Positions 37,777 through 49,223 of a stretch of DNA of 64,000 nt are shown here, piece after piece. Origin of the DNA: Rehmannia glutinosa. Lineage: Eukaryota > Streptophyta > Magnoliopsida > Lamiales > Orobanchaceae. The stretch lies in the NCBI GenBank assembly GCA_016081115.2, contig JABTTQ020000683.1:310021-374020 (forward strand). Reading direction: 5' to 3'. Below the pieces are notes generated by a model. It searched no databases. It was given only the letters and a program-made list of their open reading frames with translations, and had not been told where the DNA came from. Numbering within the stretch: position 1 is the first letter of the stretch; the number at the start of each line of letters is the position of its first letter. Both the position numbers and the translations under genes were made by a program.

Positions 37777-39494
37777 TGATAAGGGTCTTTTTATGCACGT
37801 TTTATGTGTATATTTGAGTAGAATTCGAGTTATTTTATTGATAGTTTTGTAAATTTTTGATTGTATATAGTTCATATTACTCCGATGTGCTTTTATTGAT
37901 GTAGATTGACCATTTGGGGCTAATTTCGGTGAATTTCGGACCATGAATTCATGTCAAAACATACCGGGGAGTTTAAGGATGCAAAAACGCTCGAAATTCC
38001 AAGCCAAACGCGTCATTTCGGGGCCTTTTTGGTCCAACACGGGCGGGGTGTCGGGCAACACGGCCATGTTGAAGGGGATCAAAGAGGAGGAAAAATCGCA
38101 CAAAACAGGACCGAACACGGCCTGGCCGTGTCGCATAACACGGCCGTGTCGCATAACACGGCCGTGTCGCATAACACGGCCGGCCGTGTTGCCTGTTCGA
38201 CACGGCCGTGTCGGCGAATCTTCAGCAAAATTTGTGCAAAGACGGCCTGCCGCCGTCTTTGCCCAACACGGGCGTGTCCGGGACCTCTTTTTGCAACTTT
38301 TCCATGCGAAAATTATGGAAAACTCACCTACCAAGCCTTTTGACCACTTTTATACACCTTTAACACCCAATTTTGCTGCAACATGTCCCCATATTCCCTC
38401 AATCATCAATTGAGTACAAGAATTCACCAACCAACAATGAAAAATGGAGGCAATTGTTTAACAAAAGAGAGTATTATCAATGTATTGGTTGCCTATAAAA
38501 GCCAAGGGTTGAAGTTGGGAGAGCAATTGAATTAGATACTCAGAAAATATTCATTGTATTCATTTCATTAAGTAGAATTGGGATCAAGGGGTCTTGGAGG
38601 AGTAAGCTTGAGGCAACATTGGGGAAGAAGGCTTGGAGCAACATCATCAAGTCAATTGAGATTTTGATAAAGATAAGTACACCATGTCTACAATGTTTAC
38701 ATCTTCTTGTGTAATTTATTCTTGTGTCAAAAGCATGTGTAGCTAAAACTCCTAGTGTTTGAATGTAATGAACTCTAGAATGGATTTGTGATTGAGGTTT
38801 GTATGTTTTTAATAAAATCATCATGTCTTGTGTGATTCACTTATATCATGCTTATCTCATTTGAGTTAATATTTCCGGTATATTAATTTGATATCTTTTC
38901 TTCATCGGGTAATCGAGAGATTTATGGTGAAAAAGAAATTGTATAAGTGAAAAGAGTTGCATGCAATCCTAGATATGGGGACGACATAAATCTTCCGGAT
39001 TAGGGTCAAACCTAATATGGGAATTCATAAATCGTTATAATGCAATCTTGGGGTTTTAACTAGAAAGAGATTTCAGTTAATCAACTTGAGATTAGGAGTT
39101 TTCGCCTTGAGAAAGGGATTAACTTAAATCGGGAATTTCTACGGTCCACATAGCATGAGATTTTATTAAAAGAGGTTGGTTTTTACTTAAGGGCTTATGG
39201 TTGAATCTTTTAACTTGTCAAATCACAAAAACATTCTAGAGGGATTTACATTCAAACACACTTCTATCTCTTGATTTCTTATTATACAAATTTTACTTCA
39301 TTTTTACACTTCGATAATTTAGATTCTTTATCAAACAAAAAAAAACTCTGAAAATTGTTAGATTAAATAACAAAAAGACGGTAATTATTAGTACTTATAA
39401 TCCTCGTGGGAATGACACTCGGTACTCAATAATCTATACTATAAAACGATAGGTGCACTTGCCTACGGTTTTAAAGGTAGCTTTTGAGCCATCA
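37777..39494 (+). repeat. 3' LTR of the Athila-like element
   Basis: 1718 bp, nearly identical to the 5' LTR. Differences cluster in the palindromic ACACGGCCGTGT array at about 38112-38215. Confidence 0.9.
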
Positions 39495-39603
39495 GCTTGA
39501 AATTTTCATTTTTTGGTATACTAGAACACATGGTCTGAAAAAAAAAACGTAAATAAATGTAACAAAAAACCCTAGATTTGAAGAACATGAGAGAAAAAAT
39601 CGA

Positions 39604-39900
39604 ACTTACCAAGAAATGCACTTCAAAATGGACGCGTCAGTGAGAAAAATGAGACCACCAGTGAATGTCGGACGACCAGTCGGAAGGGGACCACAAGTCG
39701 TTCCCAAGAGGAATGTGACCACCAAACTCGGCGCAAATAGAGGGAAATTCCCGAGAAGATACGACGCCGGGGAGTTGCAGTACGAATCGCCGGAATATAC
39801 GCAATCGCCGGAAAAAAAAATTTGGGTGGGTAGAGACAGGAAAGAGAGAGTGACGGGAGGGTGTAACTGTTGCAGTTTTTGTTTTTTACTCCTCAAAAGG
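39604..39900 (-). other. likely 5' UTR exon of the Ulp1-like gene
   Basis: On the minus strand, a GTAAGT donor at 39609-39604 follows non-coding sequence. The next good acceptor is at 31737-31736, just before the ATG at 31727. If these pair, the intron contains the whole Athila-like insertion. The plus-strand frame at 39616-39903 is probably fortuitous. Confidence 0.4.
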
Positions 39901-39947
39901 TGAGAATGAGAGAGAAAGGGATTGATTGGGGTCATTTTCTTTATTGG

Positions 39948-40056
39948 GGGGTATCTTGGATATTTTACAGGGGGGAGGGGTATAATTAAAAGGATTTAGG
40001 TTGGGTGGCATTTTCCCAAAAAATATGTGAAAAGGTGGCATTTCTACAAATTTCCC
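39948..40056 (-). repeat. right terminal inverted repeat of the MULE
   Basis: On the minus strand begins GGGAAATTTGTAGAAATGCC. It matches the left repeat with a few substitutions and one or two single-base gaps. Confidence 0.9.
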
Positions 40057-40143
40057 TAGTAATTATTGTTGTCCGTGTAGTTTTAGGTGGCACCGTGGCA
40101 CCAAATTTAATATCTATGTAAATGTACGTACCAATTAAAATGT

Positions 40144-40556
40144 TAAGGGGATGTATGGATGTATTTCCAAGTCCAATTTCCAGTTTCTAGTGTTGGAAAA
40201 TGAATTTTCAAACTTTATTGGTTTTCATGTGAGAATTGAGAATATGTTTGGTTTGTCGTCTGAATTTCTGTTTAGAAGTGAAAATATGTTTGGTAATAGT
40301 ATTTTTGACATAAATTTGCGTGATTGTAGTGTATTTTTGACATCGATTTGCGTGATTGTAGTGTATTTTCACATAGATTTGCATGATTGTGGTGAAAACT
40401 TGTTTGGTTGTATTTTCAAAAGAATCTTTCCATAAAAAATGAAAACTGAAAATGATTTTATTTCTGTTGAGAATTTCTTAAACAAACATAAATTCATTTT
40501 CTAGAATAGTTGGAAATTGGAAATTGCATTTGAAAACAATTCCATACATACCCTAA
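40144..40556. mobile_element. Tourist-like (PIF/Harbinger) MITE
   Basis: The body is 40147-40553, 407 bp, with ends GGGGATGTATGGA and TCCATACATACCC as imperfect inverted repeats. TAA flanks it at 40144-40146 and 40554-40556. A 3-bp TAA/TTA duplication with GG-rich ends fits Tourist/Harbinger. No coding sequence. Confidence 0.75.
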
Positions 40557-41087
40557 GTGTTTGTCCCAAGTGGTGGTATGGAGAAGGTGAGTGGTCTACT
40601 TAGTAAATACAAATTTTCAGGTTTTAAAAACTTAGTAAATAGATAAGCTACTGTACAAAGAGTGAAGACGCAATGAAATAATATGTTTTGTGCGAAGAAC
40701 TGGATGTTGTGAGTGTATGTGAATGCTTGCATAAACTTAAATGCATAAAATAAATAGAAGTAATAAAATCAAGATTTATAGAGGTTCGAGAATAGTGTAA
40801 TATCTCTACTCCTTTTACCAGGAGGCATCCACTACAATCAACTTTGAGTTTGTACATGATAAAAATTAGTGGTCGCAGAAGCACGCAAAATTGATGCAGA
40901 TTCGCTCCTTCCATATAATCGTCCCACACGAGCCTCCGTTTCTTTCAAACTTGCAACACTCATTTTTTCAGAAAAGGATTCGTCTTCTTCTCCCGAAAAG
41001 TGTTTGTCTTCAACTTGTAACATAAAAACTTTGGTTTAAGCTCGACATTGAATGTGGGTTTTTAGAAAATGAGTGGATTTTGGATAC
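40557..41087. other. intervening sequence without a recognised gene
   Basis: Short open stretches on the minus strand (such as 40838-41023, with a Ser/Glu-rich translation) have no domain I recognise. No element ends were found. Confidence 0.3.
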
Positions 41088-41637
41088 TATGCCTTGTTTG
41101 TTTATGTTTCCAACAACCTATTTGCAATTTCCAACAATTCATAAAACTGGAATCATGTTTGTTTATAAATTTTCCAATGGAAATCATCATTTTCACATAA
41201 AACTACATCTCAAACCTATAATTTTAATTTCCAATCATATACACTATCCTACATCACTCATCAATCACTATTCTCATCTTTTCATCCCATTATACACATG
41301 GAACCCACCATTACCAACTCTATCCACTTAAAATATTATTATTTTTTAATTATTCCTACCTAATGGGACCTACCACCCTACAATATTACAAATATAATAT
41401 TATATATCCAATTAAAATATTCAACCACTATCAACTTTTTAAATTATTATATACATAAAATAATACTTCAAAACTACTCAACCAAATACAATCTCATTTA
41501 CAAACCTACATAAAACTCATTTTCATTCACTCATCCAAACATATTTCCAATTTTCACACGAAAACCAATAAATTCTCAAAATTCAATTTCCAACACTAGA
41601 AACTAGAAATGGTCCATGGAAATATAACCATACAAGT
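41088..41637. mobile_element. second, inverted copy of the Tourist-like MITE family
   Basis: 41505-41637 is the reverse complement of a diverged version of 40150-40270 (shared TTTCTAGTGTTGGAAA, TTTATTGGTTTTC). 41105-41215 matches the reverse complement of the right part of the first MITE (GCAATTTCC, ATGTTTGTTTA). It is therefore a related copy in opposite orientation. Exact ends and TSD are unclear. Confidence 0.55.
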
Positions 41638-42024
41638 CCTATGTTTTTGTTGAGAAAGATTAATTATCGTTTTCTTGTACGCTTGAAATTCTTTAGTGCA
41701 CAAGTAATCGCAGCTTAATAGGAAAAAAATGCAAAAATGGTCCTGTAATTTTACCTACTTGACAATTTTAGTCCTGTCCGATTTGCGTTTTGCAAATTTA
41801 GTCCTATAACTTTAAAATTATCGCAATTTTGGTCCTCAATTGACCGGAAATACAAATTCCGGCCACAAAAGATCACATGATTGGCACATGGCCCATTATG
41901 AGGCTGACTTGGACCCATAATGAGCAAAAATGGTCATGTAACTTTATCTAGTTGGCAAAATTGGTCATTTAACTTATTTTAACTCTTAAAAAAAACAATA
42001 AATCGAATTGGCGAAATTGGTCAT

Positions 42025-42718
42025 TGTTCGCCTTATTTTTTAGCTCCACCGCAAGTGTACGGTGCACTTTATAGAATAGGGTTAGCAAGGTCGAATCCAC
42101 AGGGATTAATAAATTAATGTACTAAGTACTGGATTATAATAGCCTTATTTTTATCTAGACTATCGAATTTGAGATGGATTGGTTTTATTAACACTAAAGC
42201 AAACATTTATCCTAAAAGAAACAAAGCAAAGAGTGGATTAAAAGATCAAGTATGAATGAATGGATTCCTGGGTTATGGTTTCAGTTAATATCCCATTTTT
42301 ATTATCAGATTAATCAAACCAAAGTTAAACGTATTCTTCCCTATAGACCAACCACAAAAGTAATTTACCCTCTCTCTCGAGATGCATGTAAAAACGTTGA
42401 TTGAAATATCTATGCTAGCATCTCTACTCAACATGAGATATCCAACTCCCAAAAGTTCAAAAGATTATAAAGCCCCACAAATATTCACAGACTTCTCAAT
42501 CATGCAAGATATTTGTGTCAAGTACTCATAGATCTAGTATTGAAACTCATCGGTTAGAATTATGAATCAATACATCAAACAAGTTAAACCAAACGCGTTT
42601 TAATAAAAGAAGAATTAAAGCAAAGTACTTGAATAGGGTTGGAAAATATTAACTTCAATTGTAATTAATCATCAAATAAAAGTATCCATTAACATACTCC
42701 CAAACCCGGGAATCACAA
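42025..42718 (-). repeat. truncated LTR at the 3' side of the array
   Basis: Matches the first ~690 bp (plus-strand order) of the full LTRs up to ATCACAA at 42712-42718. It then jumps to sequence matching the internal region at 52051 onward, so about 1.5 kb of LTR and some internal sequence were deleted at a 7-bp microhomology. Confidence 0.75.
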
Positions 42719-42759
42719 CAAGCACACAATAGTGGTCCACTCACTCCTTAAAAACCTAA

Positions 42760-44528
42760 TGATAAGTGTCTTTTTATGCATGTTTTATATGTGTATTTGA
42801 GTAGAAATTGAGTTATTTTGTTGTTAGTTTCGTTAGTTTTTGATTGTATATTGTTCATACTACTGTGAGGTGCTTTTATTGGTGTAGATTGACCATTCGA
42901 GGCTAATTTTGGTGAATTTTGGACCATGGATTCATGTCAAAACATACCAGGGGGTTTAAGGATGCAAAAACGCTCGAAATCCCAAGCCAAACGCGTCATT
43001 TCGGGGCTTTTTTAGCCGAACACGGCCAGGGGGTGTCGGGCAACACGGCCATGTTCAAACAGGGCGAAAAATCACAATTTTTAGGCTTGGACAGCCTCGA
43101 ACACGGCCTGGCCGTGTCGTACGACATGGCCATGTCGACAATTTTCCAAGCAAAATTCAAGCAGCACGGCCAGGGCATTTCGGGCGACATGGCCGTGTCC
43201 GGGGCACCTTTTTTTTGCAACTTTTCCATGCGAAAATTATGGAAAACTCACCAACCAAGCTTTTTGACAACTTTTGAGCACATTTACACCTCATTTTGTT
43301 GTATTAATTCCTTACTTTCCCACATGATCACATGGAAATAATGATCCCAACAACCCAACTCATAAAGTTGAGCATTAAACTATCAAAAGATGACATTATT
43401 AAGGAATACTTTCTCCAAAATAATGTCTATAAAATCCAAGAGTATGGGTTGAAGGAGAGATTCATTCATTGATATACATAGAAATCAGATTTTAGGGATG
43501 AAAGTTCATATTTTGGAGAGGAGAAACATATATTGTAGTGAGGAAGAGAGTTAGAAGGCTTGGATCAGCATGGAGAGGCGCTAAGGCACAAGGATTGAAG
43601 ATCGCTCGGAGAAGAAGATGAACTCCACCACTTCATCATCATACTTCCAACAGGGGAGTCTTATGTTGGTTTTGGAAGTTTTAACTTCAAGTATTCATGT
43701 TGATTTCGAAAGAAACTTCTTGTTTAATTGTTGTTTTCATTCTCAAATCCATCATGAGTTAAATCGCTATTGTTTGAATGTGATGAACCCTAGAACTTAT
43801 TTGTGATCATTGGTTTGAATGTTTCAATATATTTTCTTATGTTTTTATGGGAGTCACTTATGTTATGCTTGTTTATTCGAATTGGTATATGCGCAATATT
43901 GATTTGAAGTTTATTTTTCACCGGGAAATCGAGAGATACATGGTGAAATAGAACCAACATAAGTGAAAGGAGTTGCATGCAATCCTAGATATAGGACAAC
44001 ATAAATCTTCCGGATTAGGGTCAAACCTAATATGGGAATTCACAAATCGTTAATGCAATCTTGGGAGTTTTAACTAGAAAGAGATTTCAGTTAATTAACT
44101 TGAGGTTAGGAGTTTTTCGCCTTAAGAAAGGGTTTAACTTAATTTAGGAATGCCTACGGTCCATGAAGCATGAAAATATGTTAAGGGATGGTTAAAACTT
44201 AAGGGTTATGGTTGTATTTATTTTGGTAAAATCACAAAGACGTTCTAGAGGGATTCACATTCAAGCATATTTATATCCAACATCTTCTAATCCGAGTGTA
44301 TCTGATACCTTTCGTGTTCTTAGTTGCCTCTTCCACTTTTATTTGCTTTTGTTTTATTTTTATTTTGCAACAAACTATTTGACGAATTTGTAGGCTAGAT
44401 AATAAAAAGACGGTAATTACTAGTAATCATAGTCCTCGTGGGAATGACACTCGATACTCGCTTAGCTTTGCTATAGACGATAGGTACACTTGCCTAGGCC
44501 GTTTGTAGGAGTAGCTTCCGAGCCATCA
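42760..44528 (+). repeat. 5' LTR of the non-coding Athila-like element
   Basis: 1769 bp. Carries ACACGGCC/GGCCGTGT repeats at about 43019-43200, like its relatives. Frames inside, such as 42919-43341, are LTR sequence. Confidence 0.88.
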
Positions 44529-44534
44529 AGTTTT

Positions 44535-44552
44535 TGGCGCCGTTGCCGGGGA
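44535..44552 (+). other. primer-binding site, tRNA-Asp
   Basis: TGGCGCCGTTGCCGGGGA, identical to that at 33851-33868, 6 bp after the 5' LTR. Confidence 0.85.
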
Positions 44553-46077
44553 TTGTGATATTAGGAACACCTTATTTTTATTAATCTAGTCATTTTTTTT
44601 TCTTTAATTGTTTTTTTTCTTGTTTGGGCAGAAGATGAAACTCGTCGCGGATTAGAAAACTTTACTTGGTAATATTGTGACCAATCCGCGTGACAAACCT
44701 CCACAATAAGGTGATGTAGTCCAGCTATACGACTATAAATAAAGCGTTGATCGGGAGGCAACCCGATAGTTCGTTGTTTTCTATTTTGTTTATTAAGTAA
44801 TAGGTTGTTAGGGAGTCATGAGTCAATAATTGGATGTATGGTGGGTGTTGGTATCACCTTTATCTTACTTGAGCAAATTTGAGCTTTCACGGTATTCGAG
44901 TTTTTGTTGCAAATTCTTATTAGGTGTGCATATGCCCAAGAAGACCCTAGATTGAACAACACAATGATCTCTCCAAATCGATTTCACTCTCGCAGTAAGG
45001 TCGTTTCTTTCCTTTTTTTTTCTTCTTTTCTTTTTAGTTTGTCATTTTTGTGTGTTTTTGTTTGTATGTTCATCTCTTTCTTTCACATTGAGGACAATGT
45101 GAATTTTTAAGTTGGAGGTGAATGTGATTGCATGCTTGTTAAAAAATTTTGGAATGCTTGTGTGCTTGATATTTATTTTGATTTTGTTGATGGAAGATAT
45201 GATTTTTCAAGGAAGCAAATTAAGTATTTGTTAGTCAATAAATTGGCCCAATTACACAAAAATTAGCTTTATAATTTGTATTTTTTAAATACAAAGCAAT
45301 TGATTGTCTTGAATAGATTGACATGGGTGTGTGTTGAATTTAGACGAGACTTCTAACACTATGATACTTGATTTGTTAAGACATATATGACGATTCTTAG
45401 TGCTATGAAAGTCCGAGAACTCTTGATTTAGTAGTGGTTGACTAGTTGTTAAACCAAGCCAAAGAACCAAAAAAAAAGAATAGCAAAAAAAAAAGACAAA
45501 AAAAGGTCCAATCGAGGTTATACTCCTCTATTTGTTGTTTCTTAGTAACTAGGAGCATTCATGAGCCCCATGTTTGTCTTTTACTTAAAGCGGCGACACA
45601 AATATGAGTATGGGAAACCACCCTAGGAGTGTTTGAAAGAAAATTCAAAATTTAAACCTAGTGGAAGCATGCCTCGAAATGTCCTAAAAAAAATGTATAT
45701 TGCTTGCATTTCTCATTCCAATAAAGTTCAAAAGCTTGGTTACATGACTAATAGACTAACTACAAAAATATATTGAGTTCTTATATTTTCATGGTATTAT
45801 TGGATTGAAGTTGTGCATAACTATCAGTATTTGTGGAGTGATGAGTTCAAGTCTAAATATGGCCCATTGATATTAATGTTTTACTTGACAATCGATCGCT
45901 TTGCAAAATTATGTTTTTACTTAATGGCTAATTTGTGTTGTGAGGGCTAAGAATTTGACTGCTTTTGTTCAATGTGTTGAGAAAAAGATCTTCCTTGTGT
46001 GTTGTGATGTATTGAATCCCTCAATATGGTTTTATGTTTTGCTTGAGGACAAGCAAAGTTCTAAGTTGGAGGTGGTT
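44553..46077 (+). other. non-coding internal region of the element
   Basis: A short leader is followed directly by the end-of-pol motif with an AGGCAA hairpin at 44750-44767. A 3' UTR like 36443-37776 follows, including GTTGGAGGTGGTT before the 3' LTR. All coding domains are deleted. Confidence 0.75.
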
Positions 46078-47864
46078 TGATAAGTGTCTTTTTATGCATG
46101 TTTTATATGTGTATTTGAGTAGAAATTGAGTTATTTTGTTGTTAGTTTCTGATTGTATATTGTTCATACTACTGTGAGGTGCTTTTATTGGTGTAGATTG
46201 ACCATTCGGGGCTAATTTTGGTAAATTTTGGACCATGGATTCATGTTAAAACATACCAGGGGGTTTAAGGATGCAAAAACGATCGAAATCCCAAGCCAAA
46301 CGCGTCATTTCGGGGCCTTTTTAGCCGAACACGGCCAGGGAGTGTCGGGCAACACGGCCATGTTCAAACAGGCAAAAATCACAATTTTTAGGCTTACCGA
46401 ACACGGCCGGCCTGGCGTGTTGTACAACACGGCCATGTCGCACAACATGGCCTGGCCGTGTCGCGACATGGCCATGTCGACCAATTTTCAAAGCAAAATT
46501 CAAGCAAAGACGGCGGGCGTTTGGCGATAGTGCCGTGTCAGTCCGGCACCTTTTTGCAACTTTTCCATGCGAAAATTATGGAAAACTCACCAACCAAGTT
46601 TTTGACAACTTTTGAGCACATTTACACCTCATTTTGTTGTATTAATTCATTACTTTCCCACATGATCACATGGAAATAATGATCCCAACAACCCAACTCA
46701 TAAAGTTGAGCATTAAACTATCAAAAATGACATTATTAAGGAATACTTTCTCCAAAATAATGTCCGTAAAAAGCCAATAGTATGGGTTGAAGGAGAGATT
46801 CATTCATTGATATACATAGAAATCAGATTTTAGGGATGAAAGTTCATATTTTGGAGAGGAGAAACATATATTGTAGTGAGGAAGAGAGTTAGAAGGCTTG
46901 GATCACCATGGAGGCGCTAAGGCACAAGGATTGAAGATCGCTCGAGAGAAGAAGATGAACTCCACCACTTCATCATCATACTTCCAACAGGGGAGTCTTA
47001 TGTTGGTTTTGGAAGTTTTAACTTCAAGTATTCATGTTGATTTGAAAGAAACTTCTTGTTTAATTGTTGTTTTCATTCTCAAATCCATCATGAGTTAAAT
47101 CGCTATTGTTTGAATGTGATGAACCCTAGAACTTATTTGTGATCATTGGTTTGAATGTTTTAATATATTTTCTTATGTTTTTATGCGAGTCACTTATGTT
47201 ATGCTTGTTTATTCGAATTGGTATATGCGCAATATTGATTTGAAGTTTATTTTTCACCGGGAAATCGAGAGATTCATGGTGAAATAGAACCAACATAAGT
47301 GAAAGGAGTTGCATGCAATCCTAGATATATGACGACATAAATCTTCTGGATTAGGGTCAAATCTAATATGGGAATTCACAAATCGTTAATGCAATCTTGG
47401 GGGTTTTAACTAGAAAGAGATTTCAGTTAATCAACTTGAGGTTAGGAGTTTTTCGCCTTGAGAAAGGGTTTAACTTAATTTAGAAATGCCTACGGTCCAT
47501 GAAGCATGAAAATATATTAAGGGATGGTTAAAACTTAAGGGTTATGGTTGTATTTATTTTGGTAAAATCACAAAGAGATTATAGAGGGATTCACATTCAA
47601 GCATATTTATATCCAACATCTTCCAATCCGAGTGTATCTGATATCTTTCGTGTTCTTAGTTGCCTCTTCCACTTTTATTTGCTTTTGTTTTATTTTTATT
47701 TTGCAACAAACTATTTGACGAATTTGTAGGCTAGATAATAAAAATACGATAATTACTAGTAATCATAGTCCTCGTGAGAATGACACTCGATACTCGCTTA
47801 GCTTTGCTATAGACGATAGGTACACTTGCCTAGGCCGTTTTTAGGAGTAGCTTCCGAGCCATCA
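46078..47864 (+). repeat. 3' LTR of the non-coding Athila-like element
   Basis: 1787 bp, closely similar to 42760-44528. Differences are scattered and strongest in the palindrome region at about 46325-46545. Confidence 0.88.
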
Positions 47865-48358
47865 CCTAAGAAAGCAGTAAACGTGCTAAAGTAATAAACG
47901 TGCTAAAATCATAAATAAGCATCTAATGCAATGCAACCTATATGCTTTAAATGCAACTATATGAATGCAATTTTTTTTTCGCTACACCCTTCAAATCAAA
48001 GTAACTATCTCTCCCCCCAAACTTGAATGAAATTATATCGCATACAAGGAAAGATAGAATTTCAATAAAGAAAAGTGTGGATTGAGAATGCATACCTGAA
48101 TTCGTGACCTAATAATGCTTCAAATGAATCGATGCACGAAGTCTTTTATCTTGCGCACGGATTTGCCGGCCCTGCGTCCTGCGAAGGCCCTTTTCCAATT
48201 TTTTTTTTAGGGAAAGCAAAAAATCATAACTTATGAAAGCAATAAGAAATCCTAACCTAGCAAAGGGAAAAAACATGGGAAGAAATAAAACAGCAAACCG
48301 TTGGGTTGCCTCCCAACAAGCGCTTCATTTAACGTCTATAGCTTGACGCCTGTAACTC
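47865..48358 (-). other. internal sequence of the LTR array, copy 1
   Basis: Resumes the array after the nested element and matches 52094-52542. It contains the hairpin motif at 48300-48317 (minus-strand GTTGGGAGGCAACCCAAC). No coding sequence. Confidence 0.6.
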
Positions 48359-49075
48359 TCATGAATTTGTGCCTCCTTTGAATGCATACATTAGCTGCTT
48401 TGGGCCATGGTCAAGTGCCAAATTTGCATTGTTGGCACCTAATATTGCATACTTGGGATTTCCAAGTAAGGATTGGAGTCCTGGTGTTGGAACTTTTTGA
48501 TTTGAGTTACGCGCATGTTGTCCGTGCGTGTGTGTATAGTCTATGCTCGGCTCATTCGGGAATAGTTTTCTTATAGCATCTCGCACGCGCTGCTCGGACG
48601 TACACGCACAGTTCGTGTGTTCCTTGTCCTGTTTTTGCTCCTTTTTGGTACCACACACGGATTGAAAGTGCATAGACACACAGTCCGTGTTTGGTCCCGA
48701 ATTTTCTTGCTTTTCCAGGATCTTTGACTCCTCGTGTCCGGTACCACTCCTTAGATGAATGCCACTACATTGTTCCTTCGGGTTGACTTTAGTGTTGCTC
48801 GAAAACTGGCCCTTTTGATGTTGTCCACCAATGATCGTAGCTAATTGGCTAATCTGGGTTCCAAGATTTTCCAATTGTGTGCCCAGAGTGTTAGCCAATT
48901 GTACTATTTTGTCCAGCTTAGCCTCATATTTGTTGAACCGGTTCCTTGTTTCATTCATAAATGCGGTGAAGATGTCCTCCATAGATGGCTTTACCTCCGG
49001 ATAATAGTACGTAGGAGTAGGATTATTCCAATAATTATAGAAATTCCAGTTATTGAAATAATTGGCTTCCTCCAT
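48359..49075 (-). pseudogene. Athila-like Gag C-terminal fragment, copy 1
   Basis: A 238-codon minus-strand frame begins MEEANYFNNWNF. It contains MNETRNRFNKYEAKLDKI, ENLGTQISQLATIIGGQHQK and CSGIHLRSGT, the typical end of Ty3/gypsy Athila Gag just before protease. The Gag core (as at 34200-34750) and all of pol are absent. The frame stayed open in both array copies. Confidence 0.7.
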
Positions 49076-49223
49076 CAGAGCGGGTGTTCGTACACTACCT
49101 GAACCAACTCAAAGAAACAAATCAAATAACGTAGGAGTGGAATTAAATAAAATGAAAAGAAAAAAATATCTAAATTAAAAATAATTATATTTATCGCAAT
49201 ATTAGTACTAAAAATTTAATTAG

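Larger units (their letters stand above)
32118..39499 (+). mobile_element. Athila-like Ty3/gypsy element lacking RT and integrase
   Basis: LTRs at 32123-33844 and 37777-39494 both run TGATAAGGG..GAGCCATCA. GCTTG at 32118-32122 and 39495-39499 is a perfect TSD. A tRNA-Asp primer site, gag and protease follow the 5' LTR. The frame then passes straight to the end-of-pol region with no reverse transcriptase, RNase H or integrase. The LTRs are nearly identical outside a palindrome array, so the insertion is recent. It must have been mobilised by enzymes of another element. Confidence 0.9.
24435..40065. mobile_element. Mutator-like element (MULE) with Ulp1-like gene, complete with 9-bp TSD
   Basis: The element spans 24444-40056. 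Left (24444-24552) and right (39948-40056) ends are inverted repeats of about 108 bp starting GGGAAATTTG, with few differences. TAGTAATTA flanks it on both sides (24435-24443 and 40057-40065), a perfect 9-bp TSD as expected for Mutator. Inside are a MURA-type transposase pseudogene (plus strand) and a convergent DUF1985/Ulp1-like gene (minus strand). A 7.4-kb Athila-like element is inserted at 32123-39494, so the original MULE was about 8.2 kb. The arrangement matches ULP1-containing (Kaonashi-type) MULEs. Confidence 0.9.
42755..47869 (+). mobile_element. non-coding Athila-like element (LARD-like), TSD CCTAA
   Basis: LTRs 42760-44528 and 46078-47864 (TGATAAGTGTC..GAGCCATCA) flank only about 1.55 kb. 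CCTAA at 42755-42759 and 47865-47869 is a perfect TSD. The homologous site at 52094-52098 is empty. The LTRs are related to, but distinct from, those at 32123 and 37777. No gag or pol remains, so it depends on enzymes supplied by others. Confidence 0.9.

Noticed and set aside
32455..38215. Possible CRISPR-like or satellite array from regularly spaced CACGGCCGTG
   Set aside because: This is a eukaryotic genome, and the units are few, palindromic and confined to LTRs. They are short internal repeats, not CRISPR.
32297..46679. Frames with His/Arg/Thr-rich repeats in four places (32297, 37943, 42919, 46228)
   Set aside because: They fall in LTRs and are open because of the CACGGCCGTG palindrome arrays. 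They are not genes.
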